DNA of 62,008 nucleotides, from the NCBI GenBank assembly GCA_002428735.1, contig DIXO01000021.1, forward strand, positions 1-62,008, read 5' to 3'. Positions 43,286 through 54,000 of the stretch are shown here, in pieces. Position 1 is the stretch's first letter. The number at the start of each line of letters is the position of its first letter. The translations under genes were made by a program, and so were the position numbers. The stretch is from Syntrophaceae bacterium UBA6078. GTDB lineage: Bacteria; Desulfobacterota; Syntrophia; Syntrophales; UBA2210. The notes under the pieces are model-generated. The model worked only from the letters and a program-made list of their open reading frames with translations, made no database searches and had not been told where the DNA came from.

Positions 43286-46213
43286 TTACCTCCTCGGATC
43301 ATCAAATAGGGGTCCTCTAGCATCAAGGTTTTGGTCAATTAAGCTTCGCCAATTGGCAACGAGCTTTCTGAGCGCGGCGGCTTCTGAAGCTGTTGTCGTC
43401 ACGGCGTGCTCCGGTCCGTCGTCTTTACGGCCAGCCAGCGCCGTCCCCGCCAGGGCTTGGGCGACCAGCCGCAGGCGTTCCCGGTCCGGCCGCGCCTCGT
43501 CGAGAAAGCCGTTCAGATTACGGGGTTCGTTTTCCAGGAGCCAGAGGATGCGGTGCAGGATGTCGATCAATGGGGCGGGCGTACCCGTTCCATCCGCCCG
43601 TAGGGATCCGTCGGCCTTCTGCGACCCGTCCGCATGGGTCGGCTTGGGCGTACCCAGTCTTTCGTCTGCGCCCCGTTCGCAAAAATCGCGCAGACGGTAC
43701 ATGCCCTTCTTCTTTTCGACAAGGGCGCGATTTCCGGACGCGAGCCCGTTTTGCCCGTCGAGCTCCACGTTCTGGCCGTAGGTGAAGACGATGGCTTCAC
43801 CTGCGTCCATCTCCGCGGCTTTGTAGGCATACCGCCAGAGGACGTAGAACCGCGTCGGGCCATCCACCGCGGCAACGCCGCTTCCGGTCACCCCAAATAT
43901 TTTCTCCAAGAGCGTTTCCAGCACGACCCCTTCGACTTCAGCCAGGAACTTCTCAGCCGGAACGTCCTCGCCGTTGGCATATTCCACGCGTGCGAAACGG
44001 GTAAAGGCGCGTAGTCCCGCCCCTACGGCGGCAATGACCAGATCCGCGCCGCTGATGCCCATCTTCCAGAGCGAATCGACCCGCTCGCGGACGATCCTTT
44101 CGAGATCCTGACGGACCTGTTCTTCGTACAGACCGGTTTCAGTCGCTTCCCGCCTCCGGGCGACCAGAAAAATGCTGGAGGCAAGGGCCGCGTCGTCTTG
44201 ATGGGCCACCCGGGCCTTTGTTTCGGTAGTAATCGGCCAAGCCTCGGCCACCTCATATCCGGCGCGCCGCAGTGCATCGACCAGGGTCGCCCAGCCGAGG
44301 GTGGTCTTATGGGCGTAGACGACGATCAGGATTCCTCCCGGTTTCGTGACGCGATGGGCTTCCCTCAGGGATTCGTACAGGCAGTTTTCGTAGTAGATTT
44401 TCGCTTTCTGCTTTCCGCCCTGGCGATAGGCGGCGGCAACGCACTCCTTCTTCTTCGGCGTCAGTTGGCTCGCGAAATGTTCGGGATAGAGAAAGCCGAT
44501 GGTCGGCCGCAGCCAGACATAGCAGACATCGGAAAGCTCCGAATAGCTTTCGTTGTCATAGTAGGGAGGATCGGTGATCACCGCGTCGAAAGTCCCGGGT
44601 CCGTACGGCAGCTCCGCGGCAGAGCCCCGCACGACGTGGACCGGGTTGCGGTATTGTCCCTCCCTACGGACGGCGGCGGTAATGTACAATAAACTTCCCC
44701 ATGAATCTCCTGATGCACCACCAAAAAGGTTCACCTCGGGAAAGTCCCACATCATGGCGAACCGTTTCATGTCGGTAAGCCCTTGAATGACCTCTCTCGC
44801 ATTATTCCAACGACAAAGTGAATTGCATCGGTCGGTCAGGCGGCTTACCCACAGACCGAGATACGTCGTAACGGCCTTGGCCCGTTCCTGATCCATGCCT
44901 TGCTCGACCATTTCCCGGTGGGCGCGGCGCACCTCGCGCGCCATGGTCAGGAGGATATACCGCTGCCGAGGGGTGAATGCTTGGCGGAACATCTGGATGC
45001 CGTAAAGATAGCTGGTGCCGGTGGCAAGTCCGGCATTGCCGGTCGGCGGTATCGCCTCGTCGAGGCTGCTCGCGCCAAGCTCCTGTTCGATCTTTGCTGC
45101 GCGACGCTCCGATTCTGCCTGATGTTCTTCCTCGACATCGGCAAGGGTCTCGTCCACGAGATAGCGTTTGCCTGTTCCGTCCGGATTGAGCGCAATCACG
45201 CACATGAGTTGCTGGCCGAAACCTTTCTCATCGCCATAGTGACGGACGTACGGGCCATCGAGGGCCGTCTGGCAGAAGGAGCACACCGTGGAGGAGCCTG
45301 CACTGCCGATCGTCGGATCGAATCCCAGCGTGATTTCCGTGGTTGCTTCGACGACCTGAAACCGCATGACCCGCTTGGCCATATCCGGAACCGGCTTCAG
45401 GGCCACGTACCCGGAAGGTTTCTTTCTGAGCCAGGTCTGCCGGTAGAGCGGCACAGTGCCTTTACACTGGGGATTCGGACAGGGGATGGTCCGAGTCCAG
45501 TAATAGGCGACCACCGAGTATTCTTCGGAAAGCAGTTCGTTCCCGCCCCCCAGTATGCCTTGCGGCGTCTGCGGCTGATTGCGCACAACGGGTATCCGTG
45601 CCAGGACATCAGACACGGCCTCCTGCGTGCGCTTCAGAATGCCTTTCCCCCATATCTCGATATCATCGGCCAATCCCGCTCCGAATTGTTGTGGGAACGT
45701 GACGGTGCAGAGTTCAATGAGATAGGCGACCGGGTTCAAGTCAAGGGCGTGGGATTCGCAGCCCAGCCGGGCCGCTTCAAGCGGGATGGCCCCGCCTCCG
45801 GCGAACATGTCGAGCACCTTCGGGCGAGACGCATGCCCTTCCTCGATATCATGAACGGTCGCAACCTTGTCCGTCTCCTTGGTCAACCAAGCGGCATGGG
45901 CTTCGAGGATATGCTGCTGCGCCTCCTTGATGACGGCCGGGCTGCCCGGGTACCTACAGAGCCGCTCGATGAATTTGGCCGCATTGGCCCTGCCCAGGCT
46001 CTGCTTCTTATTGTCCGGCCCGTTCTCCGGGATGAACAGCGAGGCAGGGACAAGGGCGCTGTACACCGCGGCGCGGCAGGCCACCAGGGGTCGCCTCGCC
46101 CGCCACACGTGCATGGTTGAGATGTGCCCTTTTGTGCGGGGTTCGCTTGCCGCCGCTTCCCCGAGTGAGTTTACGGGCAAGAAGTCTTCAATCAACCTAC
46201 GGTCATCCATCAT
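43286..46213 (-). CDS. DUF1156 adenine-specific DNA methyltransferase
   Basis: A 975-aa methylase of COG1743. The SAM-binding motif LDMFAGGGAIPLEA lies near residue 135 and the catalytic DPPY (VITDPPYYDNESYSELSD) near residue 550. Cysteine pairs (CPNPQC about 245, CSFC about 310) suggest a zinc ribbon. The N-terminus RPLVACRAAVYSALVP is typical of the DUF1156 domain. It probably marks host DNA (N6-adenine by motif class), so that SNF2 helicase and DUF499 ATPase act on unmarked DNA (inference). Two ATGs at 46213 and 46210. Confidence 0.85.
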   Translation of the reverse strand: MMDDRRLIEDFLPVNSLGEAAASEPRTKGHISTMHVWRARRPLVACRAAVYSALVPASLFIPENGPDNKKQSLGRANAAKFIERLCRYPGSPAVIKEAQQHILEAHAAWLTKETDKVATVHDIEEGHASRPKVLDMFAGGGAIPLEAARLGCESHALDLNPVAYLIELCTVTFPQQFGAGLADDIEIWGKGILKRTQEAVSDVLARIPVVRNQPQTPQGILGGGNELLSEEYSVVAYYWTRTIPCPNPQCKGTVPLYRQTWLRKKPSGYVALKPVPDMAKRVMRFQVVEATTEITLGFDPTIGSAGSSTVCSFCQTALDGPYVRHYGDEKGFGQQLMCVIALNPDGTGKRYLVDETLADVEEEHQAESERRAAKIEQELGASSLDEAIPPTGNAGLATGTSYLYGIQMFRQAFTPRQRYILLTMAREVRRAHREMVEQGMDQERAKAVTTYLGLWVSRLTDRCNSLCRWNNAREVIQGLTDMKRFAMMWDFPEVNLFGGASGDSWGSLLYITAAVRREGQYRNPVHVVRGSAAELPYGPGTFDAVITDPPYYDNESYSELSDVCYVWLRPTIGFLYPEHFASQLTPKKKECVAAAYRQGGKQKAKIYYENCLYESLREAHRVTKPGGILIVVYAHKTTLGWATLVDALRRAGYEVAEAWPITTETKARVAHQDDAALASSIFLVARRREATETGLYEEQVRQDLERIVRERVDSLWKMGISGADLVIAAVGAGLRAFTRFARVEYANGEDVPAEKFLAEVEGVVLETLLEKIFGVTGSGVAAVDGPTRFYVLWRYAYKAAEMDAGEAIVFTYGQNVELDGQNGLASGNRALVEKKKGMYRLRDFCERGADERLGTPKPTHADGSQKADGSLRADGTGTPAPLIDILHRILWLLENEPRNLNGFLDEARPDRERLRLVAQALAGTALAGRKDDGPEHAVTTTASEAAALRKLVANWRSLIDQNLDARGPLFDDPRR

Positions 46214-46257
46214 ACTTCATCCCGCATAATAGTTTGCTCGTTACTGTTCCCTGCCTA

Positions 46258-47577
46258 TCACGTTGAAAGCATCTTCTTCGCATATCGTTCCTGAATTCGT
46301 TTCACAAATGCCAAAAGGGTAGGTCTGTTATCAATGCTAGACCTGTCCAGCAAATGCTCACAGGCACCTACCCAGCTTTCGATACGGCGTTTCCCAAGGT
46401 TGACAATCCGATCCAAGCCTGCAAACTCCAGCCCCGATACCACCATTTCCTTCGAGCAATTGGCAAAGTGCCACGCCGGTATTACCAGGCTGGCCGTGGC
46501 GTTTAGGAATTTCGCAGCCTCCAGACTCTTCATGTCTCTACGGTATCGCGGCAATTCCTTCTCTATCGCTCTACGATACTCTTCGTGTAGCTGCTGTTCG
46601 AATTGCTCCAATTCCTCCATCAATAGGACGAGGCGTTCCGGGTCACGAATTGCGAGCCCCTCCTTCGTCCTTTCTTGTATCGTGTTATACTTTTCCACGA
46701 ATCTGTCTTCTACGGCCACAGAGTGAAGATCCAAAATATCGTCTATCGTCAGTGTGTCCAAAACATCCACAGGGAAATGAGTACATGTCACGGCCTTGAC
46801 TAGATCCACGAAAATTTTGAAGAACACTTCCATATCGGAAAGATTAGTCTGGCCGCCTACCATGTCGGATAGACTAAAATCCATGAGATTCTCTTGCGGT
46901 AGGACCCCCTCTGAACAAACAGCTCTGGCTCCCGAGAGGTAATACACAAAGTCAGCATACTCACATACGATGTTCCACAGGTTCTTGTCCCCAGTCTCCT
47001 TTGCAGAGGTATAAACATCGCCACGACTCAGCCTTGGAATTGCTCTTATCCGCGAAACGAGACCGGAAGGGATGATGGCTCCGCTCTCACGTAAGCAGGA
47101 ACGAAGCAAGCTCTGCTCGTCTGTTATGTCAGATAGGAGTCGCTCTTTAAACCATTCTGATGTCTGGCCAACTTCCCACTTAACGGTCAAAGCGACCTGC
47201 GAATCAAGCATCTGGGCCATCTCGCGGCGCATGCTGCCCTCGTATTGGGCAGATTCCTTTCCTTCACTCAACTTCTGGTCAAGAAAAGCTTCAAATCCTG
47301 CAAACTCCACACGGAGCGCAGGAACTATCACACCCTCTGAAAAAAGCCTGGGATTGGGAAAGAGCACTTCACGCGCTAGTTCAGATTCGAGTAAATGTGA
47401 CGCTGCTATGACAACATGTCCTTTTATAAGAGCAACAAGTTTCAGTTTGCGCTCCATGTTACGACGAATGGCTTCCACATCTGCCGCAGTCCAGGCCACT
47501 TGTGAATAGGTGACCCGGTCGAATTCGGTGAAGTAAACACGACTGGCATTAATAGAATCGGGAGAGACGAATTTCAA
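46258..47577 (-). CDS. Unrecognised 439-aa protein of the defence operon
   Basis: I do not recognise a family. The chain is mostly helical by composition, with no signal peptide or membrane segment. Near the N-terminus VALIKGHVVIAASHLLESELA and later LFSEGVIVPALRVEF look like beta-alpha units; the C-terminal half has long charged helices (QFEQQLHEEYRRAIEKELPRY is one). Start is TTG 47577 with AAGGAGGAG upstream. It lies between the UvrD helicase (48-nt gap) and the methylase (44-nt gap). It may be a subunit linking the helicase to the methylase or a nuclease/effector of new type. Confidence 0.6.
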   Translation of the reverse strand: MKFVSPDSINASRVYFTEFDRVTYSQVAWTAADVEAIRRNMERKLKLVALIKGHVVIAASHLLESELAREVLFPNPRLFSEGVIVPALRVEFAGFEAFLDQKLSEGKESAQYEGSMRREMAQMLDSQVALTVKWEVGQTSEWFKERLLSDITDEQSLLRSCLRESGAIIPSGLVSRIRAIPRLSRGDVYTSAKETGDKNLWNIVCEYADFVYYLSGARAVCSEGVLPQENLMDFSLSDMVGGQTNLSDMEVFFKIFVDLVKAVTCTHFPVDVLDTLTIDDILDLHSVAVEDRFVEKYNTIQERTKEGLAIRDPERLVLLMEELEQFEQQLHEEYRRAIEKELPRYRRDMKSLEAAKFLNATASLVIPAWHFANCSKEMVVSGLEFAGLDRIVNLGKRRIESWVGACEHLLDRSSIDNRPTLLAFVKRIQERYAKKMLST

Positions 47578-47625
47578 ACAACTCCTCCTTATCCGACCTT
47601 GTATAGAGCGGCCCTTGTTGGCTAC

Positions 47626-49689
47626 TCATAAACTGTTCACGTCTGCTACTATTGCAGCCACCTCCGCCGGGCTCAACCCGGAGGTGCGGGTCACGCTTGG
47701 AACACTCATCTCATTCAGAAATTGAGAGCGGGTCAGACGCGCGACAGCGCTCTGAGTCAAAGCCATTGCTTGAGCACCCGAATGTTGGGCGGAGTGAGAT
47801 ACGATGCAGCAGGCCATGGCTCGGGTGACGGACACGTAAAAAAGACGTCTCTGTTCTATGAGGAGCCCGGTGGCCTGTAAAGCTCTGAAGCTTGGCATGA
47901 GGCCCTGCTCCACCCCTGGGATGAACACGATCTTCCCGCTGAGTCCCTTGGCCCCATGCATGGTCAAAATCCTAATGCGTTTCTGCACGAGTGTCTGGCG
48001 TTGCGGCGGCACACCAATTCGCTGGTTGACAAGATCGAGGATGGCCTGCTGATCCGAGTCGCTGTCTGCCGCAAGAAATTGAAGCAGTTCTTCAAGATTC
48101 ATCTGGGCCGGAAGATAGCCAACCAAGGTATTCCATATCGAAACTTGGTTTGTAGCATTGAGTCCTGATATGAATACTTGCGATGACAGGAGGGTTGCGA
48201 TGTCAACATTCCGGGTCGCCAAGGTATCGCTCATGCTCCAAGTTCTGACCTGTTGGATAATAGCCATGATGCGCTGTACCGCTGAAGGGCACCGTCCGGA
48301 AAACCACATCGGACATGTTGGTAGATAAAATAGCTGGCGAAAATTCTGGTTGTTGGTAATGCAGGCATCCGCGATGCCCTTCGCGGTGACGCTCCCGACA
48401 CCGGAGAGAACCTCCAGCAAATCTCGGTGTGCCGGATAGTCTTCCTCTCCTGACGCGTTATCCCTTGCGATCCGGAGCAACGAATAGACTGCCCTGATGG
48501 CCTCATACTCATTTGTGAGCGCAGCGCCACGTGGGGGATCATAGGGAAGGCCAAGATTTCCAAGTTCCTGTGCCAATATGTTGAGTTGGACTCGACGATT
48601 GGAGATCAAAATGAGAATTTCATCCTCACGTCCTGCCATACCACCATTGATCAGTGCCTGACATGATTGGGCAATAACGCGAGCCTCTTCCTGAGCAGTC
48701 TGAAAGGACCAAGCCATCATCCGGCCCTGAATCGGAGGCGTGGCAGTTCCATAAAGCGATGTAAGATTCTTGGTAACTCGATTCAAATTATAGGCGATCA
48801 ATCGGCTGGCAGGTGTAAGAACTGCGGGAGTGCACCGGAAACAGTCCGGTAACACATGTGTGGCCGATGCAGGATAGGCCGTCTGAAACTGAACGATACC
48901 ATCTGGATTTGCATGACGGAAAGAATAGATGCTCTGGTCGTCGTCCCCTGCCACGAATAAGACTGCATTGTTTGCAGATAGCAGACGCACGAATTCCTGG
49001 TCGCACGCATTCAAGTCCTGGAATTCGTCAACGATCAAATGGTCGATTTGTGGCAGTTGGTTTGCCTGCAATGCTCCCTGCTGGAGTGCATCGACACACT
49101 TGAAAATCACCTCTCCCGGAAGTACGCAACAATATAGGTTTGTTCGAGCAGAATGAAATGCGTTAAAGCCCTGGACCTCAGCAGGAGTTATCAGCGCCTG
49201 GTTTACGTATTGCGGATTCAGGGTTTGCCATCGTGCGTCGTGAGCAAGTCTGATCTCGGCGGCTCGTGACGGGGTGCATCTCAGGGTGCCGGCGAATTCT
49301 CTGTCATAGACATTGGTCTGTTCCCAATCGTCCAACATGATTGGCGTGCTGGGATACGAGGTGAGCAGATTGGCTCGTCGCAGGATTCGAAGCGCAAGAG
49401 AATGCATTGTTGATACACGCACCTGCGTCGCGGCAGTTGCGCAGGGGAGAGTGCTACAAAACGCCCGGATACGTTCGGTTAGTTCGGCGCATGTAGCACG
49501 TGTGAATGAGATGACATAGACATTGCCGGGAGTCGCTCCATTGATCAGAAGATCAGCTACCCGCCTCACAATTGTATGAGATTTGCCCGTTCCCGGACCG
49601 GCCACGAGTCGTACTTGTGGTGCACTTTCTCTTGCTGCGGTCCACTGGCGCTGTTCAGCTTGTGCTTTTTGTGCAGCGGTAATCGGCAT
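47626..49689 (-). CDS. UvrD/Rep-family helicase (GajB-like)
   Basis: A 687-aa superfamily 1A helicase with all main motifs: I AGPGTGKSHTIV, II LIVDEFQDLNACDQEF, III GDDDQSIYSFRHA, V TMHGAKGLSGKIVF and VI RLFYVSVTRAM. It lacks a C-terminal nuclease domain. UvrD-type helicases of this size pair with OLD nucleases in Gabija; the OLD gene is two genes downstream here rather than adjacent. A general repair role is also possible, but its place inside the run argues for defence. Confidence 0.88.
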   Translation of the reverse strand: MPITAAQKAQAEQRQWTAARESAPQVRLVAGPGTGKSHTIVRRVADLLINGATPGNVYVISFTRATCAELTERIRAFCSTLPCATAATQVRVSTMHSLALRILRRANLLTSYPSTPIMLDDWEQTNVYDREFAGTLRCTPSRAAEIRLAHDARWQTLNPQYVNQALITPAEVQGFNAFHSARTNLYCCVLPGEVIFKCVDALQQGALQANQLPQIDHLIVDEFQDLNACDQEFVRLLSANNAVLFVAGDDDQSIYSFRHANPDGIVQFQTAYPASATHVLPDCFRCTPAVLTPASRLIAYNLNRVTKNLTSLYGTATPPIQGRMMAWSFQTAQEEARVIAQSCQALINGGMAGREDEILILISNRRVQLNILAQELGNLGLPYDPPRGAALTNEYEAIRAVYSLLRIARDNASGEEDYPAHRDLLEVLSGVGSVTAKGIADACITNNQNFRQLFYLPTCPMWFSGRCPSAVQRIMAIIQQVRTWSMSDTLATRNVDIATLLSSQVFISGLNATNQVSIWNTLVGYLPAQMNLEELLQFLAADSDSDQQAILDLVNQRIGVPPQRQTLVQKRIRILTMHGAKGLSGKIVFIPGVEQGLMPSFRALQATGLLIEQRRLFYVSVTRAMACCIVSHSAQHSGAQAMALTQSAVARLTRSQFLNEMSVPSVTRTSGLSPAEVAAIVADVNSL

Positions 49690-49792
49690 ATTCGTACCCT
49701 GGGTAGTCTCTGCTTCGTTGTAATGACTTTGGCTGTCTTTTGAATCTCCTAATATCTGCGCATTTCAATCCCGCCAATAAAACAATGACCCG

Positions 49793-50566
49793 TCACGCCA
49801 TCGCATCCTCTATGAAGTGTTTTATCCGATCACGATTGGCAGCGAGGCTTGAAAACTGCTTCTCGCACACATCGCTGTAGCGGGCCAGCACCTTCCGGCT
49901 TATCTCTTCCTGATTCTCGAAAATCGCGAGTGACCGGAAAGGTGATCCCCACTTTTCAAATTGAAGCAAGGTAATCGTTGCGTCTCTTGTCCTGTCATCG
50001 CTTGGGAGAGCCTGAATGAATAACGGCCGTGGCATCCCATTTACTCGGCAGTCAATCGCGTACTTCCCTTCTGGATCATGTTGTCTGTCAGACCAATCGA
50101 ATTCCCGACGATTTGCAGGGACGGTCTGCTCCATAAAGGCCCGAAAATCCTCCATGAAGGTGGACCGCACTCGCTCGCGGGTCAGGTATGTCACGTCGGA
50201 AATTTTGAGGAGTGCCTGCACGAAGCTGTACAACGCATCACCGTAACCATCGTCCTTGACGGCAATGACCATCTCCCCTTCCCGATCCTCGACGTGGAAG
50301 ACAGACAAGGCATTGGTTACGATCTTCTGTCGGGTCCCCTTCTGCAGGTCTTTCTCGTCAATATCGTAGGTAAGGTGCATGTAGGTATGGCCTTCGTCGG
50401 AGAGTACCCATCGCCCGTCTTCTCTTTTCATAACAATGGCAAGATGGTCCCCATCTTCGAATAGAAAGGGAGTGAAGATCCGGTAGCGATCTATCCCTTC
50501 GGGATAAATTTGCAGCTTTGCGCTGACCTTTTCCCGGAAATCACGCTCAATATTTTCAAGTTCCAT
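49793..50566 (-). CDS. DUF1828/DUF1829 protein
   Basis: A 257-aa protein with a DUF1828-like N-terminal half (FTPFLFEDGDHLAIVMKRED, then WVLSDEGHTYMHLTYD) and a DUF1829-like C-terminal half (PRPLFIQALPSDDRTRDATITLL). Both domains are common in phage-defence neighbourhoods, with unknown function. ATG 50566 is chosen because GAGG lies eight bases upstream and it starts one base after the DUF6978 stop. It forms a pair with DUF6978. Confidence 0.7.
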   Translation of the reverse strand: MELENIERDFREKVSAKLQIYPEGIDRYRIFTPFLFEDGDHLAIVMKREDGRWVLSDEGHTYMHLTYDIDEKDLQKGTRQKIVTNALSVFHVEDREGEMVIAVKDDGYGDALYSFVQALLKISDVTYLTRERVRSTFMEDFRAFMEQTVPANRREFDWSDRQHDPEGKYAIDCRVNGMPRPLFIQALPSDDRTRDATITLLQFEKWGSPFRSLAIFENQEEISRKVLARYSDVCEKQFSSLAANRDRIKHFIEDAMA

Positions 50567-50567
50567 T

Positions 50568-51050
50568 TCACGCATCCTCAAACAATTGACCCTGTGGGTT
50601 CGGAGGCAATTGAAAACTGCAATCCTGGATCATACATGTTACCGCTTGCTGGAGGTCCGCGTACCTGTCCGTCGCCTCGGCATACGAATCCTCCCTCGCG
50701 CCTATCTCTTGATATCGTGCTGTTGCATAATGGATGTGATAATCGTAAAAGGTTCTATCCTCTATGGAATTGGTGTGCTCATGACTCTTGCCATTATATC
50801 GGCGGAGGCGGAAAAGCTGATTGGACTTCGGGGGCATATAGGTTAGGATGATAGAGAAATCAAGTGCATTGATAAGACTTTGACGCACAATCAGGCGAAA
50901 ATCACTGCCATTGTCCCCTTTGATGTCGAGTTCGGATTCCCGATGCCCTCTTTTCGGCCGAACCTGAATCTTGACGCGAAAGTTGTCGGGCAGCGGTTTC
51001 GCTTCCGCCAATAAGTGTGTGATCTCTTCGTCTGAAAGGATAACCGCCAT
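50568..51050 (-). CDS. DUF6978-like protein
   Basis: A 160-aa protein. The segments FRLRRYNGKSHEHTN and FYDYHIHYATARYQEIG, then EDSYAEATDRY, resemble the DUF6978 family as I remember it. A conserved histidine pair (HIH) could be functional. It begins 15 nt after the SNF2 gene with GGGAGAGG upstream and is almost fused to the DUF1828/1829 gene. The pair may act as a toxin-antitoxin-like or sensor unit; no activity is known. Confidence 0.55.
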   Translation of the reverse strand: MAVILSDEEITHLLAEAKPLPDNFRVKIQVRPKRGHRESELDIKGDNGSDFRLIVRQSLINALDFSIILTYMPPKSNQLFRLRRYNGKSHEHTNSIEDRTFYDYHIHYATARYQEIGAREDSYAEATDRYADLQQAVTCMIQDCSFQLPPNPQGQLFEDA

Positions 51051-51064
51051 TTTTGCCTCTCCCT

Positions 51065-54000
51065 CTATTCAGTGGCTTGCGATATTGCCTCTGCCGGTAT
51101 CTCGTAGAACCTCGCCGCCACGATCTCCCGTTTGGCATGATCGAGCTTGGCCGCGGGATTGTGTATGCGTACCAGCTCGGGCGAATCGCTCAAGGGTCCC
51201 CAGACCACGTAGAGCCAATAGGTCTCGGCCAATTGCTGGGCCTTGTACCATTCATTCGTGGTCAGCCTCACCGGTTGCCCCGGCAGGCGTCCCTTGACCT
51301 CGACCCTTTTGACAGATACTTCGCCGGTGGCTTGATCAGCAATTCTATGGGCGCGGATGTCGAAACCCAGCTTCAGATGGCCTACCCGCTCGATGCGATC
51401 CTGGGGGAAGCCCTCCGCAACCAGCGCTTCAATCACCTTGTCTTCTGCAGCGATCTCGCTTTGCCGACGGATATTCGGATCGAGTTCGTCGGTCAGATCG
51501 GTGAGTTGGGCCTGCGTGTCGGCGTCAGGGGCGAGGATAAATGCCGTCCCAACATGCTTGACCGGACCCGTCCTGGCAATCTCAAGCCGCTTCAGGCCAT
51601 CGAGGCGCTCCTGACGGGCACGCTGAAGCTCATCCACATATTTCCTGGCCTCATCTGCAGGCAGTTTATATTCCGGCTTTGAGAAGACCTCCGCTGCAAG
51701 CAGCATGGCCCGTTCCTGAGCCCGGTCGATCCGGGCCTTAAACGACTTTTCCAGGTATTCCCGGCAGACTTGGGCAAAATGCTGCCGCTCTGCCTGACAA
51801 CGGGCGCGGCATTCGAGTTGATAGGTGCGTTTTAGGAAATCAGTGGCACCTTGTATGGAAGTTGCTTCGATCTCCTGCGGCGGATGCGGATGCGCCGCCA
51901 GATTAAGAAGTATGTCGCTTGGGATTCCTTCGTAATTTCCCCTTTCCTCCCGAACGGCTACAAGCTCGCCGTAGAGCGGAACGTCGTTTCCCTTCGAGTC
52001 CTTGCCGCGTATTGATATCTCGAAAAGGTGAATGCGGTAAGGTTCTTTACATAAGGGATCGACAAAAAAGCCAATGCCGCCGACCAACTCCGCCAGACGC
52101 TCGTTGAGTTTTTCGTCTACTGCCGCATAGAGGGGATGTCCCGGCCCCATCAATATCGCATCAACGTGAGCGTCCTTTTCAAGGTGGTGCTTATGGAAGG
52201 TAATCTTTCGATAGGACGATTCCGCTTTTCCGACCTTCTGAACGGAGCGGAGTCGTTCAGAGCGCAAATCCGCCAGGATATGCTCGATACGCCATAAGCC
52301 ATCGGCTCTCGGCTCGACCCGCAAGCCCACTTCCCTGGCGGCAGAGACGAACTGGGCTTCGACGTAGCGAGGCATGAGCCGGCGCTCCTCAACCTCAAGG
52401 TTACGGCGCTGGAACGCTGAAAAATCCACATGGCTGCGCGCAAGTGCAATGCCCGTGGCTTCTTCGTATTCTTTGAGCTTGGCCGGATTGATGCGATCGA
52501 TCTGATCGAGGTACTCATCAAGCCGCCTCGGGTCATAAGCCGCATCGCGAAGCATGTCGGGGAGATTAACGTCATTCAGTGACAGCACCTCACCGATCAC
52601 GTCGAATACGCGACCTTCAAGGGCCTCGTTCATCTGGTCCAGCTTTTCCAGAAGGCGGTGGAGAATCCGACCCTCGACAATGGGCTGGCCGTCTTCAGAA
52701 TCCGTGGCGACAAAGTTGAAAGCGTACACGTCCCGATCCTGGCCGATGCGGTGGATGCGGCCCAATCGCTGCTCCAGCCTCGTCGGGTTCCAGGGCATGT
52801 CGTAATTGATCATCAGATGACAGAACTGGAGATTGATGCCTTCACCTGCGGCTTCCGTTGCAATGCATACCTGAGCTCCGGTTCGGAAGACCTCTTGTGC
52901 CCGTTTGCGCTCATGGGGATTCATGCCGCCGTGGATTTCACAGGTGCTGAAACCCCACCGTTCAAGGTGATCTCGCACGTAGCCCAGGGTGTCGCGGTGC
53001 TCCGTGAAAATCAGGAGCTTCCCCCGTCCATCCTTCAGCTCAAGGAACTGCGCCTCGCCAAGGCACTTTTTCAATGCAGCCAGTTTTGAATCATTTGCGT
53101 CTTCTCGAACACGTCGGGCTTGCTCAACCAATTCCTGGAGGGCGGAGATTTCGGCGCGTAGTTGCTCAAGTTCCAGTGCGGCCGTGTATTCATCAGCCAA
53201 TTGATCGCGGACTGCGTCGTCAAGATCATCTTCGTCCTGCTCGGCATCAGGAAGCCGTCCCTGCAAGGCGGCCAATCGCTTCGCACGCTGTGAGGGAGTG
53301 AGCCCCTCAAGCTCTTCCAAGAGATCCTCTTGTTTTTTCAATCGACGCTTCAGCGATTCATGGATGGCGCAAGTGGAACTCACCAATCGGCGTTGCAGAA
53401 CGGTTCGCGTCAGGGCCGCCGATGAACGTCTTTGCCCCGTCTGCTGGGGAATGAATTCGTTGATGTAAGCGGTGACGCTCTTGTAAAGTGTGTACTCGTC
53501 ACCATTCAGGCGGAAAGTTACTGTCTTCGTGTGCCGGTCCGGAAAGAGCCGCTTTCCGTTCGCATCCCGTAGGTCCTCCTTCAGACGGCGCAGACACCAG
53601 GGCGAGTCCTTTCCGAGGCGAAAGACATCCTTACGAATGGCCGAGGCCTGCTTACCTAGGCGGTGCGGTTCGGGAAAAAGATCGGGATCGATCAGCCTCA
53701 GAAAGTGGGCAAACTTGTCTTCATCCCCATGGTGGGGCGTGGCGGTAAGGAGAAGGACATGATCCGCTTGGTAAGTAAGATGTAAAGCCAGATCATACCT
53801 TTTCGTTGTCGTAACCTTGGATTCACGATTTTGACCACCCGAGGCGGTGCGGGCCGAGCACTTATGGGCTTCGTCGATGATAACGAGATCCCATCGCTGT
53901 TGCCAGACACGCTCGCGCACATCTTCTTGTTTGGCGTAATCGATGGAAGCGATGATCTGCGAAGACCGCTGCCATGGATTGGTCAATTGCTGCTGGTCAA

